From UBA1738 sp003453455 (lineage in GTDB: Bacteria > Bacillota > Clostridia > UBA1381), in contig CAMOOX010000015.1 in NCBI GenBank assembly GCA_946621875.1, positions 1-28,807 of the forward strand: DNA of 28,807 bases. Direction: 5' to 3'. Shown piece by piece: positions 15,059 to 23,450 of this stretch (position 1 is the stretch's first letter; each line of letters starts with the position of its first letter). The notes below the pieces were generated by a model. It saw only the letters and a program-made list of their open reading frames with translations. It had not been told where the DNA came from and did no database searches. The translations under genes and the position numbers were made by a program.

Positions 15059-15547
15059 CTAATTCTCCTTCACAATTTTTGCAACACTTGCATCTGTTAT
15101 TTTAATTAAATCAAAAGGACTGAGCATAACGGAAAGCCCGCATACCCCTCCCGATACTGTTATTCTTTCATAATCACGGCAGCTTTCGTCTATAAATGTC
15201 TGGTACTTTTTCTTCATACCTATCGGCGAAACTCCTCCTCTTACATATCCTGTAACCATAAGCAAGTCTTTTGTATGCAGCATCTCTATTTTTTTATTGT
15301 CTGAAATTTCAGCCGCTTTTTTTAAATCAAGCTCTTTATTAACAGGCAGGCAAAACACAAATATTTCCTTGCCCTTTGCAACGATAGTTTTAAAACACAT
15401 TTCACACGGCATTCCTGTTAGTTCTGCAATTTTTACACCAAAATTTTCGCCAACTTCATCTATGTCATATTCAATTGTTTCAAAGGGTATGTCATAAGTC
15501 TTTATAATCCGTACAGCATTTGTTGTTATATTTTTCTTTTTAGACAT
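15059..15547 (-). CDS. ybaK: Cys-tRNA(Pro)/Cys-tRNA(Cys) deacylase YbaK
   Basis: A 162-aa member of the YbaK/EbsC trans-editing family. It hydrolyses cysteine (and possibly other amino acids) mischarged on tRNA-Pro, working with prolyl-tRNA synthetase. Characteristic segments are the start NAVRIIKTYDIPFETIEYD, the core MCFKTIVAKG with the invariant lysine region, and GYVRGGVSPIGMKKKYQTFID, where the GGVSPIG motif is diagnostic. Length is normal. It lies 12 nt after the mutS2 stop and 3 nt before the DUF1015 start, so the three genes form one transcript. Confidence 0.93.
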   Translation of the reverse strand: MSKKKNITTNAVRIIKTYDIPFETIEYDIDEVGENFGVKIAELTGMPCEMCFKTIVAKGKEIFVFCLPVNKELDLKKAAEISDNKKIEMLHTKDLLMVTGYVRGGVSPIGMKKKYQTFIDESCRDYERITVSGGVCGLSVMLSPFDLIKITDASVAKIVKEN

Positions 15548-15559
15548 TTTTTTAGCCTC

Positions 15560-17941
15560 TTATTTTAATTCTACGACGGTTACACCCATCTCACCCTCGC
15601 CGTAACGACCCATACGCTGTGATTTTACATATTTATTGCGCTTTAAAGCATCGGATATACCTTTTCGCAAAATCCCTGTGCCTTTTCCATGAATTACGGT
15701 AATAGGTGATATCCCGGCAAGATAGCAGTCGTCTATAAATTTTTCAACATTCATAACCGCTTCTTCAAGCGTCTGTCCGCGAACATCTATTTGCGGCGAT
15801 ACATCCATGCTCTTTGACGCATAAGCTGCCGTAGATTTTACATATCTGTCCGAAAGCTCCTTTACAGACTTATCCTCTATCCTTTTAAGGTTTGATATAT
15901 GCACATCAAGCTTCATAATTCCCGCCTGCACGCGTACCATTCCGTGGCTGTCAGGCGTTTTTATCACCGTTGCCGCTTGTTCCATATCAAGAATTTCGAC
16001 GCTTTCGCCCTCTTTTAAATTTTTTGGGGGTTTTATTGCAATTTTTTTCGGTCTTTCATTATTTTTTATATTTTTATCAAGCTTTTCTTCATAATTCTTT
16101 AATTTTGCGCGGGATTTTTGTGTTTTGTCGCCAAGATCCTTAACTTTACCTTCAATACGCATTCTTTCAAGCTCTTTGATAACAGCATTTGCCTCTTCTC
16201 TTGCGTCCATTATCAAGATTTTCGCCTCACGGCGCGCATCTTCCAAAATCCTGTTTTTAGAGTCTTTAAGCTTTTTGCGCTCTTTTTCCACTTCTTCTTT
16301 AAGCTCGGAAAGCTCCCGTTTCATTCTTTTTACAGTTTCCTTCTCTTTGCGCGCCTCTGCTCTGCTCATTTCAAGGTCGGTTATAACATCCTCAAACTTT
16401 ACATCTTCATCGCTTAAAATTTCATTTGCGCGCGAAATGATTGCATCCAAAAGTCCCAAACGGCGCGAAATGGCAAAAGCATTTGATTTTCCCGGCACTC
16501 CGATTAGCAGTTTATATGTGGGCTGTAAGCTGTCCACATCAAACTCACAAGACGCATTTTCTACCTTATCGGTTGTCAGTGCAAAGATTTTCAGCTCACT
16601 GTAATGGGTTGTTGCAACAGTTGTTGTTCCAAATGCACGCAAGTATTCCAATATTGAAATAGCAAGCGCTGCACCCTCTGTCGGGTCAGTTCCTGCGCCA
16701 AGTTCATCAAAAAGTACAAGGGAATCCCCGTCTGCCTCTTCAACAATTTTTACAATTCTCACCATATGTGACGAGAAAGTGGAAAGACTTTGCTGGATAC
16801 TCTGCTCATCGCCTATATCGGCATAAAAGCTTTTAAAAAACGCCGCAACGCTTCCTTCTTCTGCCGGTATATGAAGTCCTGACGCCGCCATAATTGAAAA
16901 TAAGCCTATTGTTTTTAAGGTGACAGTTTTTCCGCCCGTATTAGGACCTGTTACAACAAGTGTATTAAACTTTTCACCAAGATATATATCGTTTGCAACT
17001 ACCTTATCCCTATCAATAAGAGGATGGCGTGCTTTTTTGAAGTTGATTATCCCCTCACTGTTGAGACTTGGTTCTACCCCGTTCATATCAAGGGACAGCT
17101 TTGCCTTACAGAAAATAAAATCAAGCCGTGAAATCAGCTCATAATCGGTTATAATACTATCTTCCCTTTGAGATACCTCCTGCGAAAGCTCATATAAAAT
17201 CCTGTCTATTTCCGCCTGCTCCTTATTCAAAAGGTCGCGTATCTCATTATTTGCGTTTACCACGCTCATAGGCTCTATAAAAAGCGTTGAACCGCTTGCC
17301 GAGGAATCATGCACTATACCTGCAATCTCGCTTCTATACTCAGCGCGCACGGGTATTACATATCTGTCAGAGCGTATGGTTACTATCGGGTCTTGGAGAT
17401 ATTTTTTATATGTTTCCGACCTTATCATCATATTGAGGCTATCCTTAATCTTGACATTAAGGCTTTTTATTTTTCTTCTAATATCAGAGAGCTCTCTTGA
17501 TGCATCATCGGCAATTTCCGTTTCCGACAAAATTGCAAGATTTATCATGTCTTCAAGCGCCTTATCAGGCATCAAGCCATTTGCTATACCTTCAAGAATT
17601 TCAAGATTTTCACAAGAGGCAAGATAGCTTTTTGTGCGCCTTGCAACATATAAAAGCCGTGATACTCCCAAAAGCTCGGAGGGGCTCATCTGTCCTCCCA
17701 TACTGCTCCTTTTGATGGCAGAGGTAACATTTCTAACTCCCAAATCAACAGGCGGATTGCCTGTCCTCTGGCATATTGTTTGCGCCTCCGTTGTTTCTTT
17801 TTGTGCAAATTTCGCATCCTCTATATCCGAAAAAGGCAAAAGAGTTAAAATTCTCTCCTTTACCGTCTCACTCGCAGTAAAACCTGCCATTTTTTCAAGT
17901 ATTTTATCAAATTCCAAAATTTTGAATACGCTATAATCCAT
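15560..17941 (-). CDS. mutS2: MutS2 (ribosome-collision / anti-recombination ATPase)
   Basis: A 793-aa MutS-family protein without a mismatch-recognition domain. The ATPase has Walker A GPNTGGKT (332-339, K338) and Walker B LVLFDELGAGTDPTEGAAL. A long, highly charged coiled coil (about 515-640, rich in K, E and R) follows, then a KOW-like segment (NLKEGESVEILDMEQAATVIK). A C-terminal Smr nuclease domain has IDVRGQTLEEAV and VIHGKGTGILR. The protein was first linked to suppression of homologous recombination. In Bacillus subtilis it also splits collided ribosomes. It starts at an ATG with AGGAG upstream and has its own promoter. Confidence 0.96.
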   Translation of the reverse strand: MDYSVFKILEFDKILEKMAGFTASETVKERILTLLPFSDIEDAKFAQKETTEAQTICQRTGNPPVDLGVRNVTSAIKRSSMGGQMSPSELLGVSRLLYVARRTKSYLASCENLEILEGIANGLMPDKALEDMINLAILSETEIADDASRELSDIRRKIKSLNVKIKDSLNMMIRSETYKKYLQDPIVTIRSDRYVIPVRAEYRSEIAGIVHDSSASGSTLFIEPMSVVNANNEIRDLLNKEQAEIDRILYELSQEVSQREDSIITDYELISRLDFIFCKAKLSLDMNGVEPSLNSEGIINFKKARHPLIDRDKVVANDIYLGEKFNTLVVTGPNTGGKTVTLKTIGLFSIMAASGLHIPAEEGSVAAFFKSFYADIGDEQSIQQSLSTFSSHMVRIVKIVEEADGDSLVLFDELGAGTDPTEGAALAISILEYLRAFGTTTVATTHYSELKIFALTTDKVENASCEFDVDSLQPTYKLLIGVPGKSNAFAISRRLGLLDAIISRANEILSDEDVKFEDVITDLEMSRAEARKEKETVKRMKRELSELKEEVEKERKKLKDSKNRILEDARREAKILIMDAREEANAVIKELERMRIEGKVKDLGDKTQKSRAKLKNYEEKLDKNIKNNERPKKIAIKPPKNLKEGESVEILDMEQAATVIKTPDSHGMVRVQAGIMKLDVHISNLKRIEDKSVKELSDRYVKSTAAYASKSMDVSPQIDVRGQTLEEAVMNVEKFIDDCYLAGISPITVIHGKGTGILRKGISDALKRNKYVKSQRMGRYGEGEMGVTVVELK

Positions 17942-17973
17942 TTTTTGCTCCTATAACAAATTATACAGCCCTT

Positions 17974-18002
17974 ATTATATCAATTTTTTCATATAAAAAC
18001 AA
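17974..18002 (-). promoter_or_regulatory. promoter of mutS2-ybaK-DUF1015
   Basis: TTGTTT (18002-17997) and TATAAT (17979-17974) with a 17-nt spacer on the minus strand. Confidence 0.65.
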
Positions 18003-18010
18003 TATCTTTA

Positions 18011-18039
18011 TTGCAAAACTTTCTAAAATATGATAGAAT
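18011..18039 (+). promoter_or_regulatory. promoter of tadA
   Basis: TTGCAA (18011-18016) and TAGAAT (18034-18039) with a 17-nt spacer, 8 bp from the divergent mutS2 promoter. Confidence 0.72.
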
Positions 18040-18063
18040 GTTAGAAGAGTGTGAGGATAAAAT

Positions 18064-18513
18064 ATGGACAATAAATTTATGGAAGCTGCTCTTATCGAGG
18101 CAAAAAAGGCATTTGACAAAAAAGAAACGCCTGTCGGTGCAGTTATTGTTAAGGATGGGAAAATAATTTCACGAGCCCACAACATGCGTGAAACCAAAAA
18201 AAATGCGCTTATGCACGCTGAAATTACCGCAATCGATAAAGCCTGCAAAAAGCTTGGAGGCTGGCGTCTTTGCGGCTGCGATATCTATGTCAGCTTAGAG
18301 CCTTGTCCTATGTGTGCAGGAGCTATAATCGGTGCGCGGATTGATAATGTTTTTTTCGGAGCATACGATAAAAAAGCGGGGGCTTTCGGAAGCGTTTGCG
18401 ACCTTTCGGGTCTTTTTGCTCACAAGGTAAATGCAAGCGGCGGAATTTACGAAAAAGAATCCTCCGATATTTTGAAGTTATTTTTTGAAAAATTACGAAA
18501 GAAGGAAATTTAA
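18064..18513 (+). CDS. tadA: tRNA-specific adenosine deaminase
   Basis: A 149-aa zinc-dependent deaminase that converts A34 of tRNA-Arg(ACG) to inosine, allowing one tRNA to read CGU, CGC and CGA. The zinc and catalytic motifs are HAE (H51, E53) and PCPMC (C81, C84) in a normal CDA fold with GAIIGARIDNVFFGAYDKKAGAFGS downstream. A start at ATG 18064 follows GTGAGGATAAA. The stop is followed without a gap by the ATG of a 34-aa peptide gene, so they are coupled. tadA is frequently near dnaX in Bacilli, but here it stands divergent to mutS2. Confidence 0.95.
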   Translation: MDNKFMEAALIEAKKAFDKKETPVGAVIVKDGKIISRAHNMRETKKNALMHAEITAIDKACKKLGGWRLCGCDIYVSLEPCPMCAGAIIGARIDNVFFGAYDKKAGAFGSVCDLSGLFAHKVNASGGIYEKESSDILKLFFEKLRKKEI

Positions 18514-18618
18514 ATGCATATTAGCGATAAAGCAAAAAGAATTACATGCCTTTTAGTTGCATTTTCTTTGATTATTCCCCTTGCAATCAGTATAATCACT
18601 ATGTTTATCGGAAAATAA
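18514..18618 (+). CDS. 34-aa single-pass membrane peptide
   Basis: The ATG at 18514 comes directly after the tadA TAA, with GAAGGAAA seven bases upstream. The frame runs to TAA 18616-18618. The peptide has a basic start (KAKR) and then a continuous hydrophobic helix (about residues 11-30) ending in FIGK, giving a predicted cytoplasmic N terminus. The ribosome binding site, the exact junction with tadA and the ordered composition support translation. No family is recognised. Confidence 0.6.
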   Translation: MHISDKAKRITCLLVAFSLIIPLAISIITMFIGK

Positions 18619-18630
18619 AGGAGTATATAT

Positions 18631-19200
18631 ATGAGCAAGAAAAAGAAGGTTTTAAAAATTTTGATTTGGATAATATCAATAATTTGCGTACTCTTGGTTG
18701 CTGTTGTTATCGGTGCATATTCTTATTTTAAATTCTATTTAGCGCCAAAAATTACACCCGGTGGTGAAAATTCTTCTGAAAACACGGCAATCAGCTTTAC
18801 CGAAGTTGCAAAGGAGCTTTCTGACAAACAGGTACTCGATAATATTATAAATTTTGATAAGCAGTCCGCATCAGAAATGCTTGCTGCTCTAAATGAGCTT
18901 GAAGCAGAAAATGCGGAAACTAAAAAGCCCACAGAACCGGAGAAAAAAGAAGAAAACAAATCTGATGTAAAAGTTCCTAATGAAGGAAAAACAGCATATG
19001 AGCGGATTATGAATGAGGCAAGTAAAGACGAAATTTCTCAGGGTATGGCAATAATTTCCAAGGTGGATATTTCAAAGGTTACTGAACTTCGAAAACAGGG
19101 CAAAAACAGCGAAATAAAGGAATATATTAAAAGTGTTCTGACATCAAGTGAAATCTCTGCCGCTTTAAAACTTTACAACAAATATAAACATCTTTTGTAA
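18631..19200 (+). CDS. single-pass membrane protein of unknown function (189 aa)
   Basis: The N terminus MSKKKKVLK precedes one strong hydrophobic helix (about residues 10-36), so the protein is anchored with the rest outside. A linker very rich in E, K and P (about residues 90-120) separates a first helical segment (SFTEVAKELSDKQVLDNIINFDKQSASEMLAAL) from a C-terminal helical segment (SKVDISKVTELRKQGKNSEIKEYIKSVLTSSEISAALKLYNKY). The latter looks like a small helical repeat. The start has AAGGAG nearby. It follows the 34-aa peptide by 12 nt and is probably in the tadA transcript. No enzymatic motif is seen; a spacer-type envelope or spore protein is possible. Confidence 0.75.
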   Translation: MSKKKKVLKILIWIISIICVLLVAVVIGAYSYFKFYLAPKITPGGENSSENTAISFTEVAKELSDKQVLDNIINFDKQSASEMLAALNELEAENAETKKPTEPEKKEENKSDVKVPNEGKTAYERIMNEASKDEISQGMAIISKVDISKVTELRKQGKNSEIKEYIKSVLTSSEISAALKLYNKYKHLL

Positions 19201-19253
19201 AATTGCATATTTATATCTTCTTTCGGGAAACATACTACAAGGAGGTGTAAATT

Positions 19254-19424
19254 ATGGATTTTAGCTGTAAACCTAATGAATGTATCAAATGTACCGTTTC
19301 ACAATGCAAAAATCATTGTAAAACAAAGGACTACTGCTCCTTAGATTGTGTTACAATCGGCACACACGAATCAAATCCTTCTCAGGATCAATGTACGGAC
19401 TGCAAATCTTTTGAACTTTCATAA
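19254..19424 (+). CDS. DUF1540-type cysteine-rich small protein (56 aa)
   Basis: A frame with an excellent AAGGAGGTG seven bases before ATG 19254, ending at TAA 19422-19424. It encodes nine cysteines (C5, 10, 13, 18, 22, 28, 32, 47, 50). The pattern C..C.V..C....C......C..., then IGTH, then CTDCKSF near the end, fits the DUF1540 family of small Firmicute proteins, often present in several copies and suspected to bind metal. No role is proven. It lies 53 nt after the 189-aa gene and ends at an intrinsic terminator. Confidence 0.8.
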   Translation: MDFSCKPNECIKCTVSQCKNHCKTKDYCSLDCVTIGTHESNPSQDQCTDCKSFELS

Positions 19425-19435
19425 GACTTGCGGTT

Positions 19436-19464
19436 AAAAAGGGCGCAGCATAGCGCCCTTTTTA
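19436..19464. terminator. intrinsic terminator after the DUF1540 gene
   Basis: The stem aaaaagggcgc (19436-19446) / gcgcccttttt (19453-19463) around a 6-nt loop is symmetric enough to work on both strands. Only 17 nt separate it from the next gene. Confidence 0.9.
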
Positions 19465-19480
19465 ATTATGGAGAAATGAT

Positions 19481-20422
19481 ATGACAAACGATTTCAAATT
19501 TTCGCTTGATAATAAGCGATATCATACATGGAATTATCATCTAAAAAAAACCTTTGGCGAAAAGGTTTTTAAAGTTGCGCTAAACGGCGGCTTTACCTGC
19601 CCTAATATAGACGGTACAAAAGGCGTCGGCGGCTGCACATACTGCCACTTGGGCAGCGGTGATTTTGCAGGAAATCCGGATGAAGACATTCTCACACAAT
19701 TTGAAAAAGTAAAAACAAGAATGCACAAAAAGTGGGAAAAGGCAAAGTATATTGCATATTTTCAGGCAAATACAAATACATATGCCCCCGTAAATATTTT
19801 AAAAGAGAAATTTGAGCCTGTATTAAAAATTGACGGCGTTATAGGCCTTGCTATCGCAACACGCGCTGACTGTCTAAGCGAAGAAATCATAGACTATCTC
19901 GAAGATTTAAGCAGCAGAACCTACCTGATTGTAGAGCTTGGACTGCAAACAATTTTTGATGAAACAGGAAAAAGAATAAACAGATGCCACAGTTTCTCCG
20001 ATTTTTTAGATGGATACAAGCGTCTCAAAAAAAGAAATATAAGGGTGTGCGTTCATCTTATTATCGGACTTCCCGGCGAAACGCGTGAGATGATGCTTGA
20101 AAGTGCAAAAACGGTATCAATGCTCCGCCCTGATTTTATTAAGCTACACTTATTACATATTTTAAAGGGCACAAAAATGGCAAAAGAGTATGAAAACGGA
20201 GAGTTTGACACACTCTCACTTTCGGAGTATGTAGGAATTATTTGCGACTGTCTTGAACTTTTTGACGAAAATACCGTAATCCAGCGCCTTACAGGCGACG
20301 GCGGACGGGATAGCCTTATTGCGCCGCTTTGGAGCCTTAAAAAATTTGTTGTACTAAATGAAATCGATAAAGAGATGTTAAGGCGTGGAAGCTATCAGGG
20401 TATAAAATTCCCAAAGGCATAG
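19481..20422 (+). CDS. TIGR01212 family radical SAM protein (YtqA/YhcC-like)
   Basis: A 313-aa radical SAM enzyme of the COG1242 group. The cluster cysteines are C40 in FTCPNIDGTKGVGG, then C52 and C55 in GGCTYC, a spacing characteristic of this family. Downstream segments AYFQANTNTYAP, IGLAIATRADCLSEE, YLIVELGLQT and VHLIIGLPGETREMML follow the usual order of the TIM-barrel core. The substrate is unknown in all members I know of. It starts with GGAGAA upstream, right behind the DUF1540 terminator, and its TAG lies inside a bidirectional terminator. Confidence 0.92.
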   Translation: MTNDFKFSLDNKRYHTWNYHLKKTFGEKVFKVALNGGFTCPNIDGTKGVGGCTYCHLGSGDFAGNPDEDILTQFEKVKTRMHKKWEKAKYIAYFQANTNTYAPVNILKEKFEPVLKIDGVIGLAIATRADCLSEEIIDYLEDLSSRTYLIVELGLQTIFDETGKRINRCHSFSDFLDGYKRLKKRNIRVCVHLIIGLPGETREMMLESAKTVSMLRPDFIKLHLLHILKGTKMAKEYENGEFDTLSLSEYVGIICDCLELFDENTVIQRLTGDGGRDSLIAPLWSLKKFVVLNEIDKEMLRRGSYQGIKFPKA

Positions 20423-20438
20423 ACCTTTGGGAATTTTT
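20404..20438. terminator. bidirectional terminator between convergent radical SAM genes
   Basis: A 14-bp stem (20404-20417 with 20424-20437) flanked by A and T runs. It ends the TIGR01212 gene and the converging gene that stops at 20438. Confidence 0.9.
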
Positions 20439-21097
20439 TAAAGTATCTCTTTATCGTCTGCTAAAATCTTTACTCTGTGCGACATAGAAAATGTTATTTC
20501 AAAACCTTCTGAGTATTTTTCCATTGCCGCAAGCACAGTTTCGACCTTTAAATTATAGTCATTCCCTGCGGCTAAACACATTTTTACCTCTATCTTATTT
20601 TTTTCGCTTTTTTTTGCCTCAAATTCATATATATAAGGCCTTATATCCGCCTCTTTTTCACCGCTTTTAGTCTTTTTCATAACCAAAAGCTGCTTATTTG
20701 AAAGAAAAGCATCGCTATCAAAAAGACGGCTGTCGTTACACTCAATTTCCGTTTTATACACGACCTTATTTATCTTTGAAAACATCTTTTCCTTTTCTGT
20801 AAGTTTCTTTACGGCGATAACAAAAAGACCTTCGGGAAAAGCGGCATTTAGTCTGCTTTTTATCTCCTCTTCGGTATAATCCTCTAAAAATCCTATTTTC
20901 ATATACTCAGTTTCGGATGTTACGCCAACCGAAAGCGGCATTGCAATTGTCATAACGGGGTGCGGATTAAAGCCGCCCGAATACTCCATTAAAAGTCCGC
21001 CTCTTCTCGCTGCGCGATGAAATGTTCTCACAAAATCAAGGTGCGAAATATACTTTACACTATCGCCCTTTGAATATTTAATAATATAATTACTCAT
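20438..21097 (-). CDS. TIGR03936 family radical SAM-associated protein (DUF2344)
   Basis: A 219-aa protein of the DUF2344 family, which accompanies or is fused to the B12-binding radical SAM protein TIGR03960. Diagnostic segments are the N-terminal YIIKYSKGDSVKYISHLDFVRTFHRAARR, then GGFNPHPVMTIAMPLSVGVTSETEY. No catalytic site is visible and the role is unknown, probably as a partner in RNA or cofactor modification. The ATG at 21097 is chosen because AGG lies 8 nt upstream. It overlaps the upstream gene by 8 nt. An upstream ATG at 21115 would extend the overlap without a better ribosome binding site. Confidence 0.9.
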   Translation of the reverse strand: MSNYIIKYSKGDSVKYISHLDFVRTFHRAARRGGLLMEYSGGFNPHPVMTIAMPLSVGVTSETEYMKIGFLEDYTEEEIKSRLNAAFPEGLFVIAVKKLTEKEKMFSKINKVVYKTEIECNDSRLFDSDAFLSNKQLLVMKKTKSGEKEADIRPYIYEFEAKKSEKNKIEVKMCLAAGNDYNLKVETVLAAMEKYSEGFEITFSMSHRVKILADDKEIL

Positions 21098-22931
21098 AGC
21101 AAACACCTGCCCCAAACGACTTCATTCCGCAACCCGAACACTTTTCACTGCAATTAGGCGTTGTCTGCGCCCTTTTTGCCTTTTCATTCTCACGAACAAA
21201 AAATTCTTTGGTTATTCCTATGTCAATATGCTCCCAAGGAAGAATTTCGTCATAAGAACGCTCACGCAAATACCAATCAGCGTCAATTCCGCACTTTTTA
21301 AAGGCTTTGAGCCATTCGTCAAATTTAAACTGTTCATCCCAGCTGTCAAATTTACAGCCGTTTTTCACTGCCTCTGCTATTGCAGGAAGAAGTCGCCTGT
21401 CTCCCCGTGCAAACACACCTTCTAAGTAGCTCGTCTTATTATCGTGCCAAATATAGCGTATTTGCTTTTGCGTTATTGCCTTTTTTAAAATATCCTGCTT
21501 TTTTACAATATCCGCCCTGCTGTCTTGTTTCGCCCATTGAAAAGCAGTAAACGGTTTTGGAACAAAGCTTGATGTACTAGTTGTAATATTTATATTTTTT
21601 GCGCGTTTTTCCTTAGGTATTGAAAAGTATTCTCCGAGTACTTTTTGCGAAAGGTCAGCAATTCCTAAAATATCATCTTCCGTTTCTGACGGCAATCCTA
21701 TCATAAAATACAGCTTCACATTTGTCCAGCCGCCCTCAAAAAGCATTTTTGAAGATGCCAGAACATCTTCTTCTGTAATGTTTTTATTTATCACATCGCG
21801 CATTCTTTGCGTTCCGGCCTCAGGCGCAAAGGTTATTCCGCTTTTGCGCACCTTTTGCACCTTATCCATAAGCTCTAAAGAAAAATTATCAATTCGGAGT
21901 GAAGGGAGAGAAAGTCCTATTTTCTTTTCTTCGGTAATTTTCAAAAGATTATCTGTAAGCTCAGGAAGCTGCGAATAATCACTTGTACTGAGTGATGAAA
22001 GAGAAATTTCATCATAACCGCTCGCGCACAAAAGCTTATCCGCAAGATATGAAAGTTTTTTTTCGCTCCGCTCTCTTTTTGGACGGTAAGCATACCCCGC
22101 CTCACAAAAACGGCAGCCTCTTATACAGCCTCTGAAAACTTCAAGCATAACGCGGTCATGCACAACCTCGCCAAAAGGCACTATCAGCGTTTCAGGTGCA
22201 TACGCCTTATCAAAATCCTTCATTATTGTTTTGCGGATTTTTGGTTTTGCACACTCTTCATTTGGAGTTATGCTTTTAATTGTATTATCATCATTATACT
22301 CAACATCATAAAACGACGGCACATAAATCCCATCAAGGCGTGCAATAGCACGCAAATAGTCTTTTTTACACTTCTTGCCATCTTTTTTCCATTTTATGTA
22401 TTCTTCGGTTATTTGGCATATGCTTTCTTCACCCTCGCCAAGCATAAAAAAGTCAAAAATTTCTGCAATAGGCTCTGCATTATAAGCACAAAGTCCGCCT
22501 CCGCAAATTATAGGAAAATTCTCGTCCCTATCCTTTTCAAGCAGCGGTATTCCTGCCAAGTCAAGCATATTTAAAACATTTGAATAGGAAAGCTCATAAC
22601 CAAGCGTAAAACCCAAAATATCAAAGTCTGTAACCTCATCTCCCGTTTCAAGAGCAAATAGCTTCATACCCCTTTTTCGCATTTCTGCCTCCATATCAAC
22701 CCATGGTGCAAAAACTCTTTCGCAGTAGGTATCGGTGCGCTCATTTAAAACATGGTATAGTATCTTCATCCCAAGATTGGACATTGCTATTTCATATACA
22801 TCAGGAAAGCAAAACCCAAACCTGCAATCCACCGCATTTTTATCCTTTTTTACGCTGTTCAGTTCACCGCCCGTATATCTTGTAGGCTTTTGAACATTCA
22901 TCAAAATTTTGTCTTTTTCCGTATAAGGCAT
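21090..22931 (-). CDS. TIGR03960 family B12-binding radical SAM protein
   Basis: A 613-aa enzyme with an N-terminal cobalamin-binding-like domain (AMSNLGMKILYHVLNERTDTYCERVF, then TDFDILGFTLGYELSYSNVLNML). The radical SAM domain binds its 4Fe-4S cluster at C269, C273 and C276 (RGCIRGCRFC). A C-terminal segment contains SYDEILPWEHIDIGITKEF, then cysteines in CSEKCSGCGMKSFG. The family is conserved in Clostridia, often beside or fused to TIGR03936 and near ribonuclease G and rplU. Here the partner follows with an 8-nt overlap, but no RNase G is present. Substrate unknown. AGGAGA precedes the ATG. Confidence 0.93.
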   Translation of the reverse strand: MPYTEKDKILMNVQKPTRYTGGELNSVKKDKNAVDCRFGFCFPDVYEIAMSNLGMKILYHVLNERTDTYCERVFAPWVDMEAEMRKRGMKLFALETGDEVTDFDILGFTLGYELSYSNVLNMLDLAGIPLLEKDRDENFPIICGGGLCAYNAEPIAEIFDFFMLGEGEESICQITEEYIKWKKDGKKCKKDYLRAIARLDGIYVPSFYDVEYNDDNTIKSITPNEECAKPKIRKTIMKDFDKAYAPETLIVPFGEVVHDRVMLEVFRGCIRGCRFCEAGYAYRPKRERSEKKLSYLADKLLCASGYDEISLSSLSTSDYSQLPELTDNLLKITEEKKIGLSLPSLRIDNFSLELMDKVQKVRKSGITFAPEAGTQRMRDVINKNITEEDVLASSKMLFEGGWTNVKLYFMIGLPSETEDDILGIADLSQKVLGEYFSIPKEKRAKNINITTSTSSFVPKPFTAFQWAKQDSRADIVKKQDILKKAITQKQIRYIWHDNKTSYLEGVFARGDRRLLPAIAEAVKNGCKFDSWDEQFKFDEWLKAFKKCGIDADWYLRERSYDEILPWEHIDIGITKEFFVRENEKAKRAQTTPNCSEKCSGCGMKSFGAGVCYE

Positions 22932-22941
22932 ATCTTCTCCT

Positions 22942-22971
22942 TAAAAATCAAGGACAGCCCCAAGGCTGTCC
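22942..22971 (-). terminator. hairpin between gerW and the radical SAM pair
   Basis: On the minus strand GGACAGCC (22971-22964) and GGCTGTCC (22959-22952) around TTGG are followed by TTGATTTTT. The U tract is imperfect and runs into the Shine-Dalgarno of the next gene, so this may be a partial terminator or attenuator. Confidence 0.65.
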
Positions 22972-22979
22972 AGAATAAA

Positions 22980-23447
22980 TTACTCTGCAATATCAACAAA
23001 TTGCGAAGTTTGCTTGGTAGCACTCTTTTCATCTTTCTTTTTTGACCGCGCGCCCATAATCTTATCAATGGCGCCCGAAAATGCTCCGTTTACCTTATCC
23101 ACAACATCCGGCACAACATCTATAATCTTATCCACGGGTGTAACCTTATCGCTAATCGGCAAAAGCTTAATATTTCCGCCTCCAACAACCAAAAATGCGA
23201 TAGGCTTCACATTTGCACCTCCGCCGCATCCGCCTCCGAACATAGGCTCCGTTGGTGCAATGCTGTCATTTTTTGCAGCAAACTGTGTTCCTCCTGCACC
23301 AAACCCAAAACTTACTGTCGAAATTGGTATTATTACCGTTCCGTCAGGTGTGGTTACAGGGTCTCCTACAATGGTATTTACATCGACCATGGATTTTATA
23401 TTGCTCATAGCTGTATCCATAAGTCCTTGAATTGGATGTTCTGACAT
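22980..23447 (-). CDS. gerW: GerW family sporulation protein (YtfJ)
   Basis: A 155-aa protein matching GerW/YtfJ, needed for normal spore germination in Bacillus subtilis (YtfJ). Features are the N-terminal PIQGLMDTAMSNIKSMVDVNTIVGDPV, the glycine-rich core STVSFGFGAGGTQF and FGGGCGGGANVKPIAFLVV. The hydrophobic, glycine-rich sequences have no catalytic motif. It follows ytfI by 3 nt, the same neighbour as in Bacillus, which supports the call and indicates that this organism sporulates or descends from a spore former. Confidence 0.92.
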   Translation of the reverse strand: MSEHPIQGLMDTAMSNIKSMVDVNTIVGDPVTTPDGTVIIPISTVSFGFGAGGTQFAAKNDSIAPTEPMFGGGCGGGANVKPIAFLVVGGGNIKLLPISDKVTPVDKIIDVVPDVVDKVNGAFSGAIDKIMGARSKKKDEKSATKQTSQFVDIAE

Positions 23448-23450
23448 AAA

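Noticed and set aside
16125..16604. 159-codon plus-strand frame opposite mutS2
   Set aside because: Antisense of the coiled-coil coding region of mutS2; the serine-rich product mirrors lysine and glutamate codons.
23014..23430. 138-codon plus-strand frame opposite gerW
   Set aside because: Shadow of gerW; the proline-rich run is the complement of its glycine codons.
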